Of a stretch of DNA of 64,000 nucleotides, positions 50,216-58,855 are shown piece after piece. A model generated the notes under the pieces. The model was not told the origin of the DNA. It searched no databases and saw only the letters and a program-made list of their open reading frames with translations. Numbering within the stretch: position 1 is the first letter of the stretch; the number at the start of each line of letters is the position of its first letter. This DNA is from RGIG6375 sp964472725 (GTDB lineage: Bacteria; Bacillota; Clostridia; Oscillospirales; Oscillospiraceae), in assembly GCA_964472725.1 (NCBI GenBank), contig CAYYLZ010000004.1, forward strand, positions 8,403-72,402, written 5' to 3'. The position numbers were made by a program, and so were the translations under genes.

Positions 50216-50391
50216 GGGTTAACCTTCCCCTTGAGGGGAAGGTGCCCCAGTGCGCACACTGGGGCGGATGAGGTGTATGCGATGCACCGATTTTGCTGCC
50301 GTTCTAACTCGTTGTGCCATTTCCGCCTTCGGCGGCCACCTCATCAGTCGGTTTCGCCGCCAGCTTCCCCTCAAGGGGAAGCTTAGCCATT
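50216..50391. repeat. Full family B element (~175 bp)
   Basis: Left end TTAACCTTCCCCTTGAGGGG with hairpin GCCCCAGTG CGCA CACTGGGGC and GGATGAGG; right end CCTCATCAGTCGGTTTCGCC GCCAGCTTCCCC... Same layout and almost the same interior (GTGCCATTTCCGCC) as the copy at 5131-5302. Confidence 0.8.
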
Positions 50392-50412
50392 AAATTTAAA
50401 CACCGCATATAC

Positions 50413-50444
50413 AAAAATCCCGCATTGGCTATCCAATGCGGGAT
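50413..50444 (-). terminator. Intrinsic terminator of the YgiQ operon
   Basis: ATCCCGCATTGG / CCAATGCGGGAT stem, 4-base loop, followed on the minus strand by TTTT; 5 bases after the stop. Confidence 0.9.
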
Positions 50445-50448
50445 AATT

Positions 50449-52332
50449 TTATTTCTTCTTCCTGCCCTTATTATCGCTCTTTTTCTCGAAAACAACATTT
50501 TTCGGGGCGGGCTTTTTGGAATATCGGGCGGGGGGCGTGTCGGGGCGGACAAGGCAGTGTTTACCGTAGCCGATGAGATCCTCGCGGCCTGCCTTTTTCA
50601 GTGCCTCGATGACCAGCGCCTTCTTTTCGGGGCGCGTCCACTGGAGCAGTGCGCGCTGCAGCTCCTTTTCGTGGTAATCCCGGGCGGCGTAGACCTTTTT
50701 GCCGGTGCGGGGGTCAATGCCCGTGTAGTACATGCAGGTGGAGAGGGTGCCGGGGGTGGGATAGAAATCCTGCACCTGCTCGGGGCGCACGCCCTTGGAC
50801 TTCAGGTACTCCGCCAGCCGCACCGCGTCCTTAAGGGTGGAGCCGGGGTGGGAGGACATGAGGTAGGGCACTACAAACTGCTGCTTGTCGTACTGCTTGT
50901 TCAGCTTGGCGTATTTCTCCATGAAGCGCTCGTAGACCTCAATGGGGGGCTTGCCCATGTAGCCGAGAACGCCGTCGATGCAGTGCTCGGGGGCGACCTT
51001 AAGCTGACCGCTGATGTGATGGCGCACCAGCTCCGCAAAGAAATCGCCGCTCTTGTCCTGCAGCATGTAGTCGAAGCGTATGCCGGAGCGGACGAAAACT
51101 TTTTTCACGCCGGGAATCTGCCGGAGCTTCCGCAGCAGGGAAAGGTAATCTCTATGGTCTGCGTCCAGATTGGGGCAGGGCGTGGGGGCAAGGCAGCCCC
51201 GGTCGGCGCACATACCCTTTTTCAACTGCTTGGCGCAGGAGGTGTGGCGGAAATTGGCGGTAGGGCCGCCAACATCGTGAACGTAGCCCTTGAAAAGGGG
51301 GTGCTTGGTGAAGCCCTCGACCTCTTTTATAACGGACTCATGGCTGCGGGAGGTGACCATGCGTCCCTGATGGAATGCAAGGGAGCAGAAGTGGCAGCCG
51401 CCGAAGCAGCCGCGATTGTGGATAACGGAGAAGCGCACTTCCTCAATGGCGGGTACGCCGCCCATCTCCTCGTACATGGGGTGGTACTCACGGGTGTAGG
51501 GCAGGGCGGCAACCTCGTCCAGCTCCTGCTGATTGAGGGGCATGGCGGGGGGATTGACGATAACATAGCGCTCGCCGTGCTGCTGAACTACGGCCTTGCC
51601 GCGGACGGGGTCGTGCTCGGCGTACTGGACGCGGCAGGCTTCGGCATAGGCGGGCTTATCGCTGCGCACCTGCGCAAGGGAGGGAACCTCCACGTAGGGG
51701 AAGGCGCAGACATCGGCGGTGGGGCGGCAGATAACGGTGCCGCGGATATCGTTCATTTCGGAAGGCTTTTCGCCTGCCTTCAGGCGGCGGGCTATCTCAC
51801 GGCAGGCGGTCTCGCCCATGCCGTATACAAGGAAATCCGCGCCCGCGTCCACTATGGCGGAGCCGCGCACCTTGTCGTCCCAGTAATCGTAGTGGGCGAA
51901 GCGGCGCAGGGAGGCCTCCATGCCTCCTATTACCAGCGGCAGACCGGGGAAGGCTTCGCGCACGCGGTTTGCGTAGACTATGCTGGCGCGGTCGGGACGC
52001 AGTCCCGCTTTTTTGCCGGGACTGTAAAAATCCTCGCTGCGGTGGCGCTTGGCGGCGGTATAATGAGCAACCATGGAGTCGAGGTTGCCCGCCGAGAGCA
52101 TGCAGCCGTAGCGGGGGCGACCCATGGCCTTGATGGCCTCGGCGTCATGCCAGTCCGGCTGGGGCAGAATAGCCACGCGGAAGCCGTCCTTTTCCAGCAC
52201 GCGGCCGATAACGGGCGTGCCGAAAGACGGGTGATCCACATAGGCGTCGCCCGTTATCAGCAGGAAGTCGTAATAATACCAGCCACGGGCTTCCATGTCC
52301 TCGCGGCTTACAGGCAGAAACAATTCGTTCAC
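50449..52332 (-). CDS. YgiQ-type radical SAM protein
   Basis: 627 residues. N-terminal domain FLPVSREDMEARGWYYYDFLLITGDAYVDHPSFG, then VIGGMEASLRRFAHYDYWDD, and the radical SAM cluster CFGGCHFCSLAFHQGR (CxxxCxxC). C-terminal GYGKHCLVRPDTPPARY. A very conserved family with no firmly established reaction. Its ATG overlaps the stop of the upstream phosphatase-GNAT gene (ATGA), so translation is coupled. The Lys/Arg-rich tail is dispensable-looking. Confidence 0.93.
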   Translation of the reverse strand: MNELFLPVSREDMEARGWYYYDFLLITGDAYVDHPSFGTPVIGRVLEKDGFRVAILPQPDWHDAEAIKAMGRPRYGCMLSAGNLDSMVAHYTAAKRHRSEDFYSPGKKAGLRPDRASIVYANRVREAFPGLPLVIGGMEASLRRFAHYDYWDDKVRGSAIVDAGADFLVYGMGETACREIARRLKAGEKPSEMNDIRGTVICRPTADVCAFPYVEVPSLAQVRSDKPAYAEACRVQYAEHDPVRGKAVVQQHGERYVIVNPPAMPLNQQELDEVAALPYTREYHPMYEEMGGVPAIEEVRFSVIHNRGCFGGCHFCSLAFHQGRMVTSRSHESVIKEVEGFTKHPLFKGYVHDVGGPTANFRHTSCAKQLKKGMCADRGCLAPTPCPNLDADHRDYLSLLRKLRQIPGVKKVFVRSGIRFDYMLQDKSGDFFAELVRHHISGQLKVAPEHCIDGVLGYMGKPPIEVYERFMEKYAKLNKQYDKQQFVVPYLMSSHPGSTLKDAVRLAEYLKSKGVRPEQVQDFYPTPGTLSTCMYYTGIDPRTGKKVYAARDYHEKELQRALLQWTRPEKKALVIEALKKAGREDLIGYGKHCLVRPDTPPARYSKKPAPKNVVFEKKSDNKGRKKK

Positions 52333-53474
52333 GGCAGTGCTATTCCTTTTTCCATTACTATCACTTCGCCAAAGCCGCCCGGCTCACGCTTGGCTTCCAC
52401 AAAGCCGCATTTGGCGTAAAACTTAACTGCGTTTTTGTTGTCCGCGGCCACGTTCAGCCGCAGCCTGGTTCGTCCGAGAGGACGGTAGAAAGAAATGGCG
52501 TGGCCGATAAGCTGTATGCCAAAGCCACGATGGCGGTATTCGGGGTCCATGCAGAGGAAAGCAATGTGACCGTAGCCCTCCTTTTCGCCGGACTCGGGAG
52601 CCAGCTCTATCATGCCCGCAATTTTGCCGCCCACGGTTGCCTCGGCAACGGCGCGGGGGTTGTTCAGACTGCGCATTACCGCCCAGTCATGGTAGATATC
52701 GGAAAAGCCCTTCTCGCTGCCGTGGGAAATTACCCACGCCTCACGGTAGCGGGCTATGTAGCGCTCCTTGGCGGCGGCTACGTTGAAAGGCTCGATGCGC
52801 ATGTTGCGCCCGTCGGAGGCCTTTTTGCTCTTCCACCATGTTTCGTGGCGGAAGGCGGTAAGCTCGTCGGGCAGGTGAGAGGCGTCGTTCATGTATTCGA
52901 GGGTCATTTTGCCCTCCTCTACGGTGACGAGAGCCACGGCGGTGTTGTCGCAGTACTGCACGGTGCTTATCTCCGAGGCGGGAATGCCCTTGATAACGCT
53001 TATGAGGGCGCGGATCGCGCAGCCGTGGGTAACGGCGGCAACGGTTTTGTTGGGGTTTTCGGCGGCAATGGTGATCATTGCGCCGGTGATGCGGCTGCAG
53101 AGGTCGTCCCAGTGCTCGCCGCCGGGAATATCCCACTTATCGGGGGAGTTGTTGTAGTAGCTGTACTGCTCGGCGAAGTCCACCTCAATGCGGCCCCACA
53201 TATCGTCCTCCCAGATGCCCATGGCAACCTCCCGGAGAGCGGGAGTGGTGATAAGAGGCAGACCCTTGGGAATGTATATTGCGCCTGCGGTGGTGCGGGT
53301 GCGGCAGAGATCGCTGGAATAGACCGCGTCAATGTGGATATCCTCAAAGCGCTTTTCCAGTGCCTTTATCTGCTCCATGCCGCGGGGCGTTACAAGACTG
53401 TCGTACTGACCGTGAATGCGGCGGTAGAGGTTGCCCTCGGCCTCGGCGTGGCGGACGATGTATATCTTCGTCAT
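52329..53474 (-). CDS. Fusion: histidine phosphatase + GNAT acetyltransferase
   Basis: 381 residues. Residues ~1-200 are a phosphoglycerate-mutase-like phosphatase: IYIVRHAEAEGNLYRRIHG (catalytic RHG-type, here RHA), YSSDLCRTRTTA, and the second His in VTHGCAIRAL. Residues ~225-380 form a GNAT domain with acetyl-CoA motif A CMDPEYRHRGFGIQLI and LNVAADNKNAVKFYAKCGF. Substrates unknown. Overlaps neighbours by 4 bases at both ends in a three-gene operon. Confidence 0.88.
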   Translation of the reverse strand: MTKIYIVRHAEAEGNLYRRIHGQYDSLVTPRGMEQIKALEKRFEDIHIDAVYSSDLCRTRTTAGAIYIPKGLPLITTPALREVAMGIWEDDMWGRIEVDFAEQYSYYNNSPDKWDIPGGEHWDDLCSRITGAMITIAAENPNKTVAAVTHGCAIRALISVIKGIPASEISTVQYCDNTAVALVTVEEGKMTLEYMNDASHLPDELTAFRHETWWKSKKASDGRNMRIEPFNVAAAKERYIARYREAWVISHGSEKGFSDIYHDWAVMRSLNNPRAVAEATVGGKIAGMIELAPESGEKEGYGHIAFLCMDPEYRHRGFGIQLIGHAISFYRPLGRTRLRLNVAADNKNAVKFYAKCGFVEAKREPGGFGEVIVMEKGIALP

Positions 53475-53989
53475 GCCGCGTCCTCGATGTACTCAAGGGA
53501 GATGATGGTGCCCACGACCTCGATGTCCTTGCCCTTTACGTAGTTGGGGCGGCCGATGCGTATCTCCTGAGAACCCACGTTGTTGAGCATGGTGCCCTCC
53601 AGCAGTCCTGCCTCGCAGGTAAAGCGCACGGTGACGTACTCGTCGGTGGGAACAACATGGTAGAGGGACAGGGGGTTGCCGCTGTCCTTGAATTCGATGT
53701 CGGTAACGAGGCAGGGCTCACATTCGGCGGATACAACGTAGCCGTCGCAGTAAGCGCCGTTGGCGATCATCTGGGTGGGCAGCTCCTTGAGGATCTCTTC
53801 GTACATATCCTTCTTCATTACCTCCACCTCGACCACATAGCGCACTCTGTCGGAACTGCCGACGGTCACGTAGGAGTTGTCGCCGAAGTCGATGAACTTC
53901 ATGGCAAAGAAAGCCGCAATAGCGAGAATCACAACGATAACAACAACGTCAATAATGTTGAATTTAAACTTTTTCTTCTTGTTTTCCAT
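53471..53989 (-). CDS. DUF4330-type membrane-anchored protein
   Basis: 172 residues. A basic N terminus (MENKKKKFKFNIID) and one membrane helix (VVVIVVILAIAAFFAMKFI), then a beta-rich extracytoplasmic domain (VEVEVMKKDMYEEILKELP, VEGTIISLEYIE-like end). This is the DUF4330 pattern. First gene of the operon with the phosphatase-GNAT fusion and ygiQ. Function unknown. Confidence 0.75.
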   Translation of the reverse strand: MENKKKKFKFNIIDVVVIVVILAIAAFFAMKFIDFGDNSYVTVGSSDRVRYVVEVEVMKKDMYEEILKELPTQMIANGAYCDGYVVSAECEPCLVTDIEFKDSGNPLSLYHVVPTDEYVTVRFTCEAGLLEGTMLNNVGSQEIRIGRPNYVKGKDIEVVGTIISLEYIEDAA

Positions 53990-54025
53990 AAAAAATCCTC
54001 CATGTTGCCGATGGGCTTTAAATGA

Positions 54026-54452
54026 TATTAGTGTGACTTTTTCACACTATTCTGCTCCTTGGACTTTACCCTGAAAAATTAATGATGTATAATTAGATGT
54101 TACTTATATTATAAGTGTATAGCTTATAATATCATACCCATTGCGAAAACACAATTGTTTTTGCGGGTTATCGCTTATGCCCCCGTAGTCGTTACATTAC
54201 GGCGGCTTGAGGGCAAGCCGCCCTACCGGCCTCGTCAGAGGGCGAAGCCCGAAGAATCCGTTCTACGCGTCATGCAGAGCGAAGCGAAGCATCTCCCGAA
54301 TGGTTCTGCCACTGTCGTTGCTGCCCCCCCATTCAACCTGGGGATTCCTCGCTGTGCTCGGAATGACACATAATGGTGCACAGCAGAAACGATACGCATG
54401 CACCCATAATTCTCTATTTTCAATTCTCAATTACACCTTACCGAGAAAGGGA
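54026..54452. repeat. Intergenic block: hairpin, C, A and D' repeats
   Basis: Hairpin AGTGTGA CTTTT TCACACT (54030-54048); AT-rich DNA with inverted TTATAATAT motifs (~54100-54142); reversed C (GGCGGCTTGAGGGCAAGCC, 54199-54229); left A piece and a full A (54270-54367); D' (~54407-54432). No gene between 53990 and 54458. Confidence 0.65.
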
Positions 54453-54458
54453 AAACAC

Positions 54459-56669
54459 ATGAATATTCTCACTCTTATAAGCGGCGGCGATATAGGCGGC
54501 GCCAAGACCCATGTCCTCACGCTTCTGCGTGAGCTTTCAAAGACCGACAGGGTCTGTATGGTCTGCTTCACCGAGGGCGAATTTTCCACGGAAGCCCGCG
54601 AGATGGGCATTGATACCCGTATTATAGCCAACCGCAACCCCCTTAAAGACCTGAAAGAGCTGAAAGCGCTGGTTGACGAGGAAAGCTTCGATATTATCCA
54701 CAGCCACGGCGCCCGCGGCAACTTCATGGCGGCGCTGCTGAAGCGTCATGCCGGCGTGCCCCTGCTCACCACCGTTCACAGCGACCCCAAGCTGGACTAC
54801 ATGGGTCGCCCGGCAGCCCGCATGACCTACGGCGTGGCAAACGCGCTGGCTCTGCGGAGAATGGACTACCTCACCGGCGTGTCCTCCTCCATGACGGAGC
54901 TGCTTATTTCCCGGGGATTTGAGCCGGATAAGCTCTTCACCATCTATAACGGCGTTGAGATGAAAACCGCCGAAAACCTGCCCGACCGCAAATCGTTCTA
55001 CGCAGCCCACGGCATCGCTTTTCCCGCTGACAGCATAAACGTGGGCATCGCCGCCCGCCTTAACCCCGTCAAGGATATCGCCACTCTTATCCGTGGCTTC
55101 GCCCTTGCGGAAAAATCTCAGCCCCGCCTGCGTCTGCTCATCGCGGGCGAAGGCCCCGAGGAGGAAACGCTCCGTGGCCTTGCAAAGGAACTGGGCGTGG
55201 CGGATAAAGTGGCCTTTATGGGCTGGATAACGGACACGGACGCTTTCTATTCCTGCCTCGATATAAATACCCTCACCAGCGTTTCCGAAACCTTCCCCTA
55301 CGCTCTCACCGAGGGCGCGCGGTATAAGCTGGCTACCGTCAGCTCCCGTGTGGGCGGCGTGCCCGCCCTTATCGACTCCGGCGTAAGCGGTATGCTCTTC
55401 GAGCCGGGTGATTATGAGAAGCTGGGCAAGGCGCTGAGCATGCTTGCCGAAAACGAGGGCGCCAGAAAGAAAATGGCGCGCAATCTCCATGACAAGGTGG
55501 CGGCTCAGTTCTCCCTTGAAGCCACCTGCCGCACCCAGCGTGAAATTTACGAAACCATTCTCCGCCGAAGCAAGGCGAAGCGGAAAAACGTCATTATCTG
55601 CGGCGCTTACGGACGGGGCAACTCCGGCGACGAGGCAATTCTTCGCTCCATTATGAACGAGGTGCGAGCCGTTTCCCCCGATGCGGTGATAACCGTTCTT
55701 TCCGTCAATCCCCGTGAGACCCGCTACTTCCATCGTGTGCGCTCGGTGTTCTCGTTCAATGTGTTCTCCTTCGCCCGCCTTTGCATGAAGGCCGACCTTT
55801 ATATAAACGGCGGCGGCAGCCTCATTCAGGACGTTACCAGCCGCCGCTCCCTGTGGTTCTATCTGTTCACCCTCCGCTGCGCCCACCGCAGGGGCGTGCC
55901 GGTGCTCATGTACGGCTGCGGTATAGGCCCCGTAAACCGTGGATATAACCGCCGCCTTGCCGCCCGTATAATAAACGAAAATGTGGACTGCATAACCCTG
56001 CGTGAGGACGGCTCCATGACCGAGCTGGCGGATATGGGTGTTACGAAGCCGGAGATACATCTGGCCGCCGACCCCTCGCTGCTGCTGCCTGCCGCAGGCG
56101 ACACTGCGGTGAACAGCCTTATGCTCACCGAGGGGCTTGACCCCAAGGGTAAATATATCGGCTTCGCCCTGCGCTACTGGGAGGGCTTTGCCGAAAAAAC
56201 CGCGGATATTGCCGCCGCGGCGGATTTTGCCTACGAAAAGTACGGACTGACCCCGCTGTTCATACCCATAAGCCACGTTAAGGACGCCGAGGCCGCTGCC
56301 GAAGTGGCGCGACTGATGAAGGCCCCGGCTCACGTGATGGAAACGGCTATGGACTCCGATGTGGTCATCGGCCTCATGTCCCGCATGAGCGCAGTTGTTT
56401 CCATGCGCCTGCACGGCCTTATCTTCTCCGCAGGCCACGGCGTGCCGCTGGTAGGCGTGGTGTATGACCCCAAGGTCAGTTCCTTCCTCGATTACCTTGG
56501 CTACGAGCATTACGTTGACCTTTCCGCAGTAACGGCGGACAAGCTCTGCGCCCTTATCACCGACGCCCTTGCCGAGTTCTCCCCCGAGGCTCGGGAGAGC
56601 GCCATCGCCCGCCTTGTGGAAAAGGAAAAGGTAAATAGGGATATTCTGGCGGAGTATTTGAATAATTGA
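54459..56669 (+). CDS. csaB: Fusion: GT4 glycosyltransferase + CsaB polysaccharide pyruvyltransferase
   Basis: 736 residues from ATG 54459 (AAAGGG upstream); the longer frame upstream is repeat DNA. Residues ~1-370 are a GT4 enzyme (SGGDIGGAKTHVLTLL, IIHSHGARGN, SVSETFPYALTEGARYKLA). Residues ~380-735 are CsaB (VIICGAYGRGNSGDEAIL, LYINGGGSLIQDVTSRRS, PISHVKDAEA, SMRLHGLIFSAGHGVP). CsaB adds pyruvate to cell-wall polysaccharide, the anchor for SLH-domain proteins. Stop codon lies in a D repeat. Confidence 0.92.
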   Translation: MNILTLISGGDIGGAKTHVLTLLRELSKTDRVCMVCFTEGEFSTEAREMGIDTRIIANRNPLKDLKELKALVDEESFDIIHSHGARGNFMAALLKRHAGVPLLTTVHSDPKLDYMGRPAARMTYGVANALALRRMDYLTGVSSSMTELLISRGFEPDKLFTIYNGVEMKTAENLPDRKSFYAAHGIAFPADSINVGIAARLNPVKDIATLIRGFALAEKSQPRLRLLIAGEGPEEETLRGLAKELGVADKVAFMGWITDTDAFYSCLDINTLTSVSETFPYALTEGARYKLATVSSRVGGVPALIDSGVSGMLFEPGDYEKLGKALSMLAENEGARKKMARNLHDKVAAQFSLEATCRTQREIYETILRRSKAKRKNVIICGAYGRGNSGDEAILRSIMNEVRAVSPDAVITVLSVNPRETRYFHRVRSVFSFNVFSFARLCMKADLYINGGGSLIQDVTSRRSLWFYLFTLRCAHRRGVPVLMYGCGIGPVNRGYNRRLAARIINENVDCITLREDGSMTELADMGVTKPEIHLAADPSLLLPAAGDTAVNSLMLTEGLDPKGKYIGFALRYWEGFAEKTADIAAAADFAYEKYGLTPLFIPISHVKDAEAAAEVARLMKAPAHVMETAMDSDVVIGLMSRMSAVVSMRLHGLIFSAGHGVPLVGVVYDPKVSSFLDYLGYEHYVDLSAVTADKLCALITDALAEFSPEARESAIARLVEKEKVNRDILAEYLNN

Positions 56670-57073
56670 GAATTGATAATTGAAAATTGAGAATTACCGT
56701 GTCGTTATTCTGTGAGCGTATTCGTTACGGCGTAGAAACATTTGCATTAGCGGCATTGTTCTCTGTTCAAACATTCTCATTGTTCCCTGCAAAATCTATA
56801 GTTTCCACCGTAGGGAACGCTCTTGAGCGTTCCGCTTGGGCAGTATCGTTAAACGGAACGGCAAGACCGTTCCCTGCGAAGTGACTTCTATATTTATACG
56901 TCATGCAGAGCGAAGCGAAGCATCCCCCGAATGGTTCTGCCGCAGTCGTCACTGCATACCGTTCAACCGGGGGGATTCCTCGCAAGCTCGGAATGACAAA
57001 AAATAAAGTGCTGCGCAAAAACAAACAGCACCGCACCCATAATTATCAATTATCAATTCTCGATTTTCAATTA
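56665..57073. repeat. Composite D-E-A-D' repeat block between csaB and the ComM-like gene
   Basis: D run from the csaB stop (56665-56695), E pieces (GTAGGGAACGCTCTTGAGCG, 56811-56878), family A (56900-56998), D' run (57040-57073). No gene. Confidence 0.8.
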
Positions 57074-57090
57074 TAAACGAGGTGGCAAAT

Positions 57091-58596
57091 ATGACAGGTA
57101 AAGTTCGCTCGCTGGGCGTTCACGGTATACGCGGCTACGGCGTAAGCGTGGAGTGCTTTGTGTCCACGGGTCTTACCAATTTCGATATAGTCGGCCTTGG
57201 CGATACCGCCGTCAAGGAAGCACGGGACAGAGTGCGCGCCGCCATAAAGAACTGCGGCTACAGCTTCCCCTCCGGGCGCATAACCGTCAATCTTGCCCCT
57301 GCCGATACCAAAAAAGGCGGCACTGTCTACGACCTGCCCATACTCCTCGGTATCCTTTCCGCTACGGAGAATATATCCGCTCTCCCTGCCGACGCGGCCT
57401 TTATAGGCGAGCTTTCCCTTTCCGGCGAGGTGCGGAGCGTCAACGGCGCTCTGTCTATGGCTCTCGCCGCCGAGCGGGAGGGCATAAAGCGCCTTTTCGT
57501 GCCTGCCGATAACGCCCGTGAGGCGGCCTTCGCCGAGGGCGTGGAGGTCTACCCCGTGGAGCATGTTGCTCAGCTCATGGACCACCTTTACGGCGAGACC
57601 CCCATCGAACCGGTGACCGCCCCGCCCTTCTCCGGTGAGTACGGCGGTATATTGGACTTCGCCGAGGTGAAGGGTCAGGCCAATGTGCGCCGTGCGTTGG
57701 AAATATGTGCCAGTGGCTCCCATAACCTGCTTATGAGCGGCCCTCCGGGAAGCGGTAAGAGTCTCGCTGCCGCAAGGCTGCCCTCTATCCTGCCCGATAT
57801 GAGCCGCGAGGAAGCCATGGAGACCACGGAGATACATTCCATTTCCGGTCTTACCGGCAAGGATCACCCTATCGTCACCCAGCGCCCATTCCGGGCGCCT
57901 CACCATACGGTGTCCGCCATCGGTCTTTCCGGCGGCGGAGCCAATCCCAAACCCGGCGAGATTTCGCTGGCCCATAACGGTGTGCTGTTTCTGGACGAGC
58001 TGCCGGAGTTTTCCCGGGAAACCCTTGAGATACTGCGTCAGCCCATGGAGAACGGCGAGGTGACCATCTCCCGCGTGGCCACCTCCGTCACCTATCCCAG
58101 CCGCTTCATGCTGGTCTGCGCCATGAACCCCTGCCGCTGCGGCTGGTACGGACACCCCTCCGGACGCTGCACCTGCTCCGAAGCCTCGGTGCGCGCCTAT
58201 AAGGGACGCATTTCCGGCCCCCTCCTTGACAGAATAGACCTGTTTGTGAACGTGGCCTCGCTGGAGTACGACGAGCTGCGGGAAAAGCCCAGCGGCGAAG
58301 ACTCCGCAACTATCCGCAAAAGAGTGAACGCCGCCCGTAAGATACAGCAGGAGCGCTTTGCGGGCACAAGCGTGGGCTGCAACGCCTATATGGGCAGCCG
58401 TGAGCTGGCCAAATACTGCGTCCTCGACGCAAAGGGCGACAGCATGCTCCGCGCAGCCTACGACCGCCTTGGCCTCACCGCCCGCTCCCATGATAAAATA
58501 CTCCGCGTCGCCCGCACCATTGCCGACCTTGCCGGCAGCGAAAGCATACAGGCAAGACATGTAGCTGAGGCTTTGCAGTTCAGAGACCTTATATAA
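57091..58596 (+). CDS. YifB/ComM-family Mg-chelatase-like AAA+ ATPase
   Basis: 501 residues from ATG 57091 after GAGGTG; GTG 57082 is an alternative. N-terminal Lon-like domain (SVECFVSTGLTNFDIVGLGDTAVKEARDRV), AAA+ Walker A MSGPPGSGKSLAA, Walker B VLFLDELPEFSRETLE, and zinc-like ACTMNPC-type AMNPCRCGWYGHPSGRCTCS. Relatives such as ComM drive branch migration during natural transformation. No other competence gene in the window except addB next door. Confidence 0.9.
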   Translation: MTGKVRSLGVHGIRGYGVSVECFVSTGLTNFDIVGLGDTAVKEARDRVRAAIKNCGYSFPSGRITVNLAPADTKKGGTVYDLPILLGILSATENISALPADAAFIGELSLSGEVRSVNGALSMALAAEREGIKRLFVPADNAREAAFAEGVEVYPVEHVAQLMDHLYGETPIEPVTAPPFSGEYGGILDFAEVKGQANVRRALEICASGSHNLLMSGPPGSGKSLAAARLPSILPDMSREEAMETTEIHSISGLTGKDHPIVTQRPFRAPHHTVSAIGLSGGGANPKPGEISLAHNGVLFLDELPEFSRETLEILRQPMENGEVTISRVATSVTYPSRFMLVCAMNPCRCGWYGHPSGRCTCSEASVRAYKGRISGPLLDRIDLFVNVASLEYDELREKPSGEDSATIRKRVNAARKIQQERFAGTSVGCNAYMGSRELAKYCVLDAKGDSMLRAAYDRLGLTARSHDKILRVARTIADLAGSESIQARHVAEALQFRDLI

Positions 58597-58845
58597 TTGA
58601 TAATTGAAAATTGAGAATTAGGGTTCGTGTCAGGGGCGGCCGGTATTATATAAGTGCCTATTTTACTGTTACACCGGAGATTTTTGCAGTGTAAATTACA
58701 ACGATATAGTCTAAAAAGTTGTCATTCCGAGCGAAGCGTGGGAATCCCCGGCGGCATTGAGAGCTTGGCAGCAAAATTGGTGCTTGGTCTTAAACTTAAA
58801 TAAAATAATTCTCAATTCTCCATTCTCAATTTTCAATTTTTACGG
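58596..58845. repeat. D ... partial A ... D' block before addB
   Basis: D run starting at the stop codon (58594-58620), partial A (GTCATTCCGAGCGAAGCGTG, ~58720-58753), D' run (58808-58840). Confidence 0.7.
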
Positions 58846-58855
58846 AGGAAACGCC

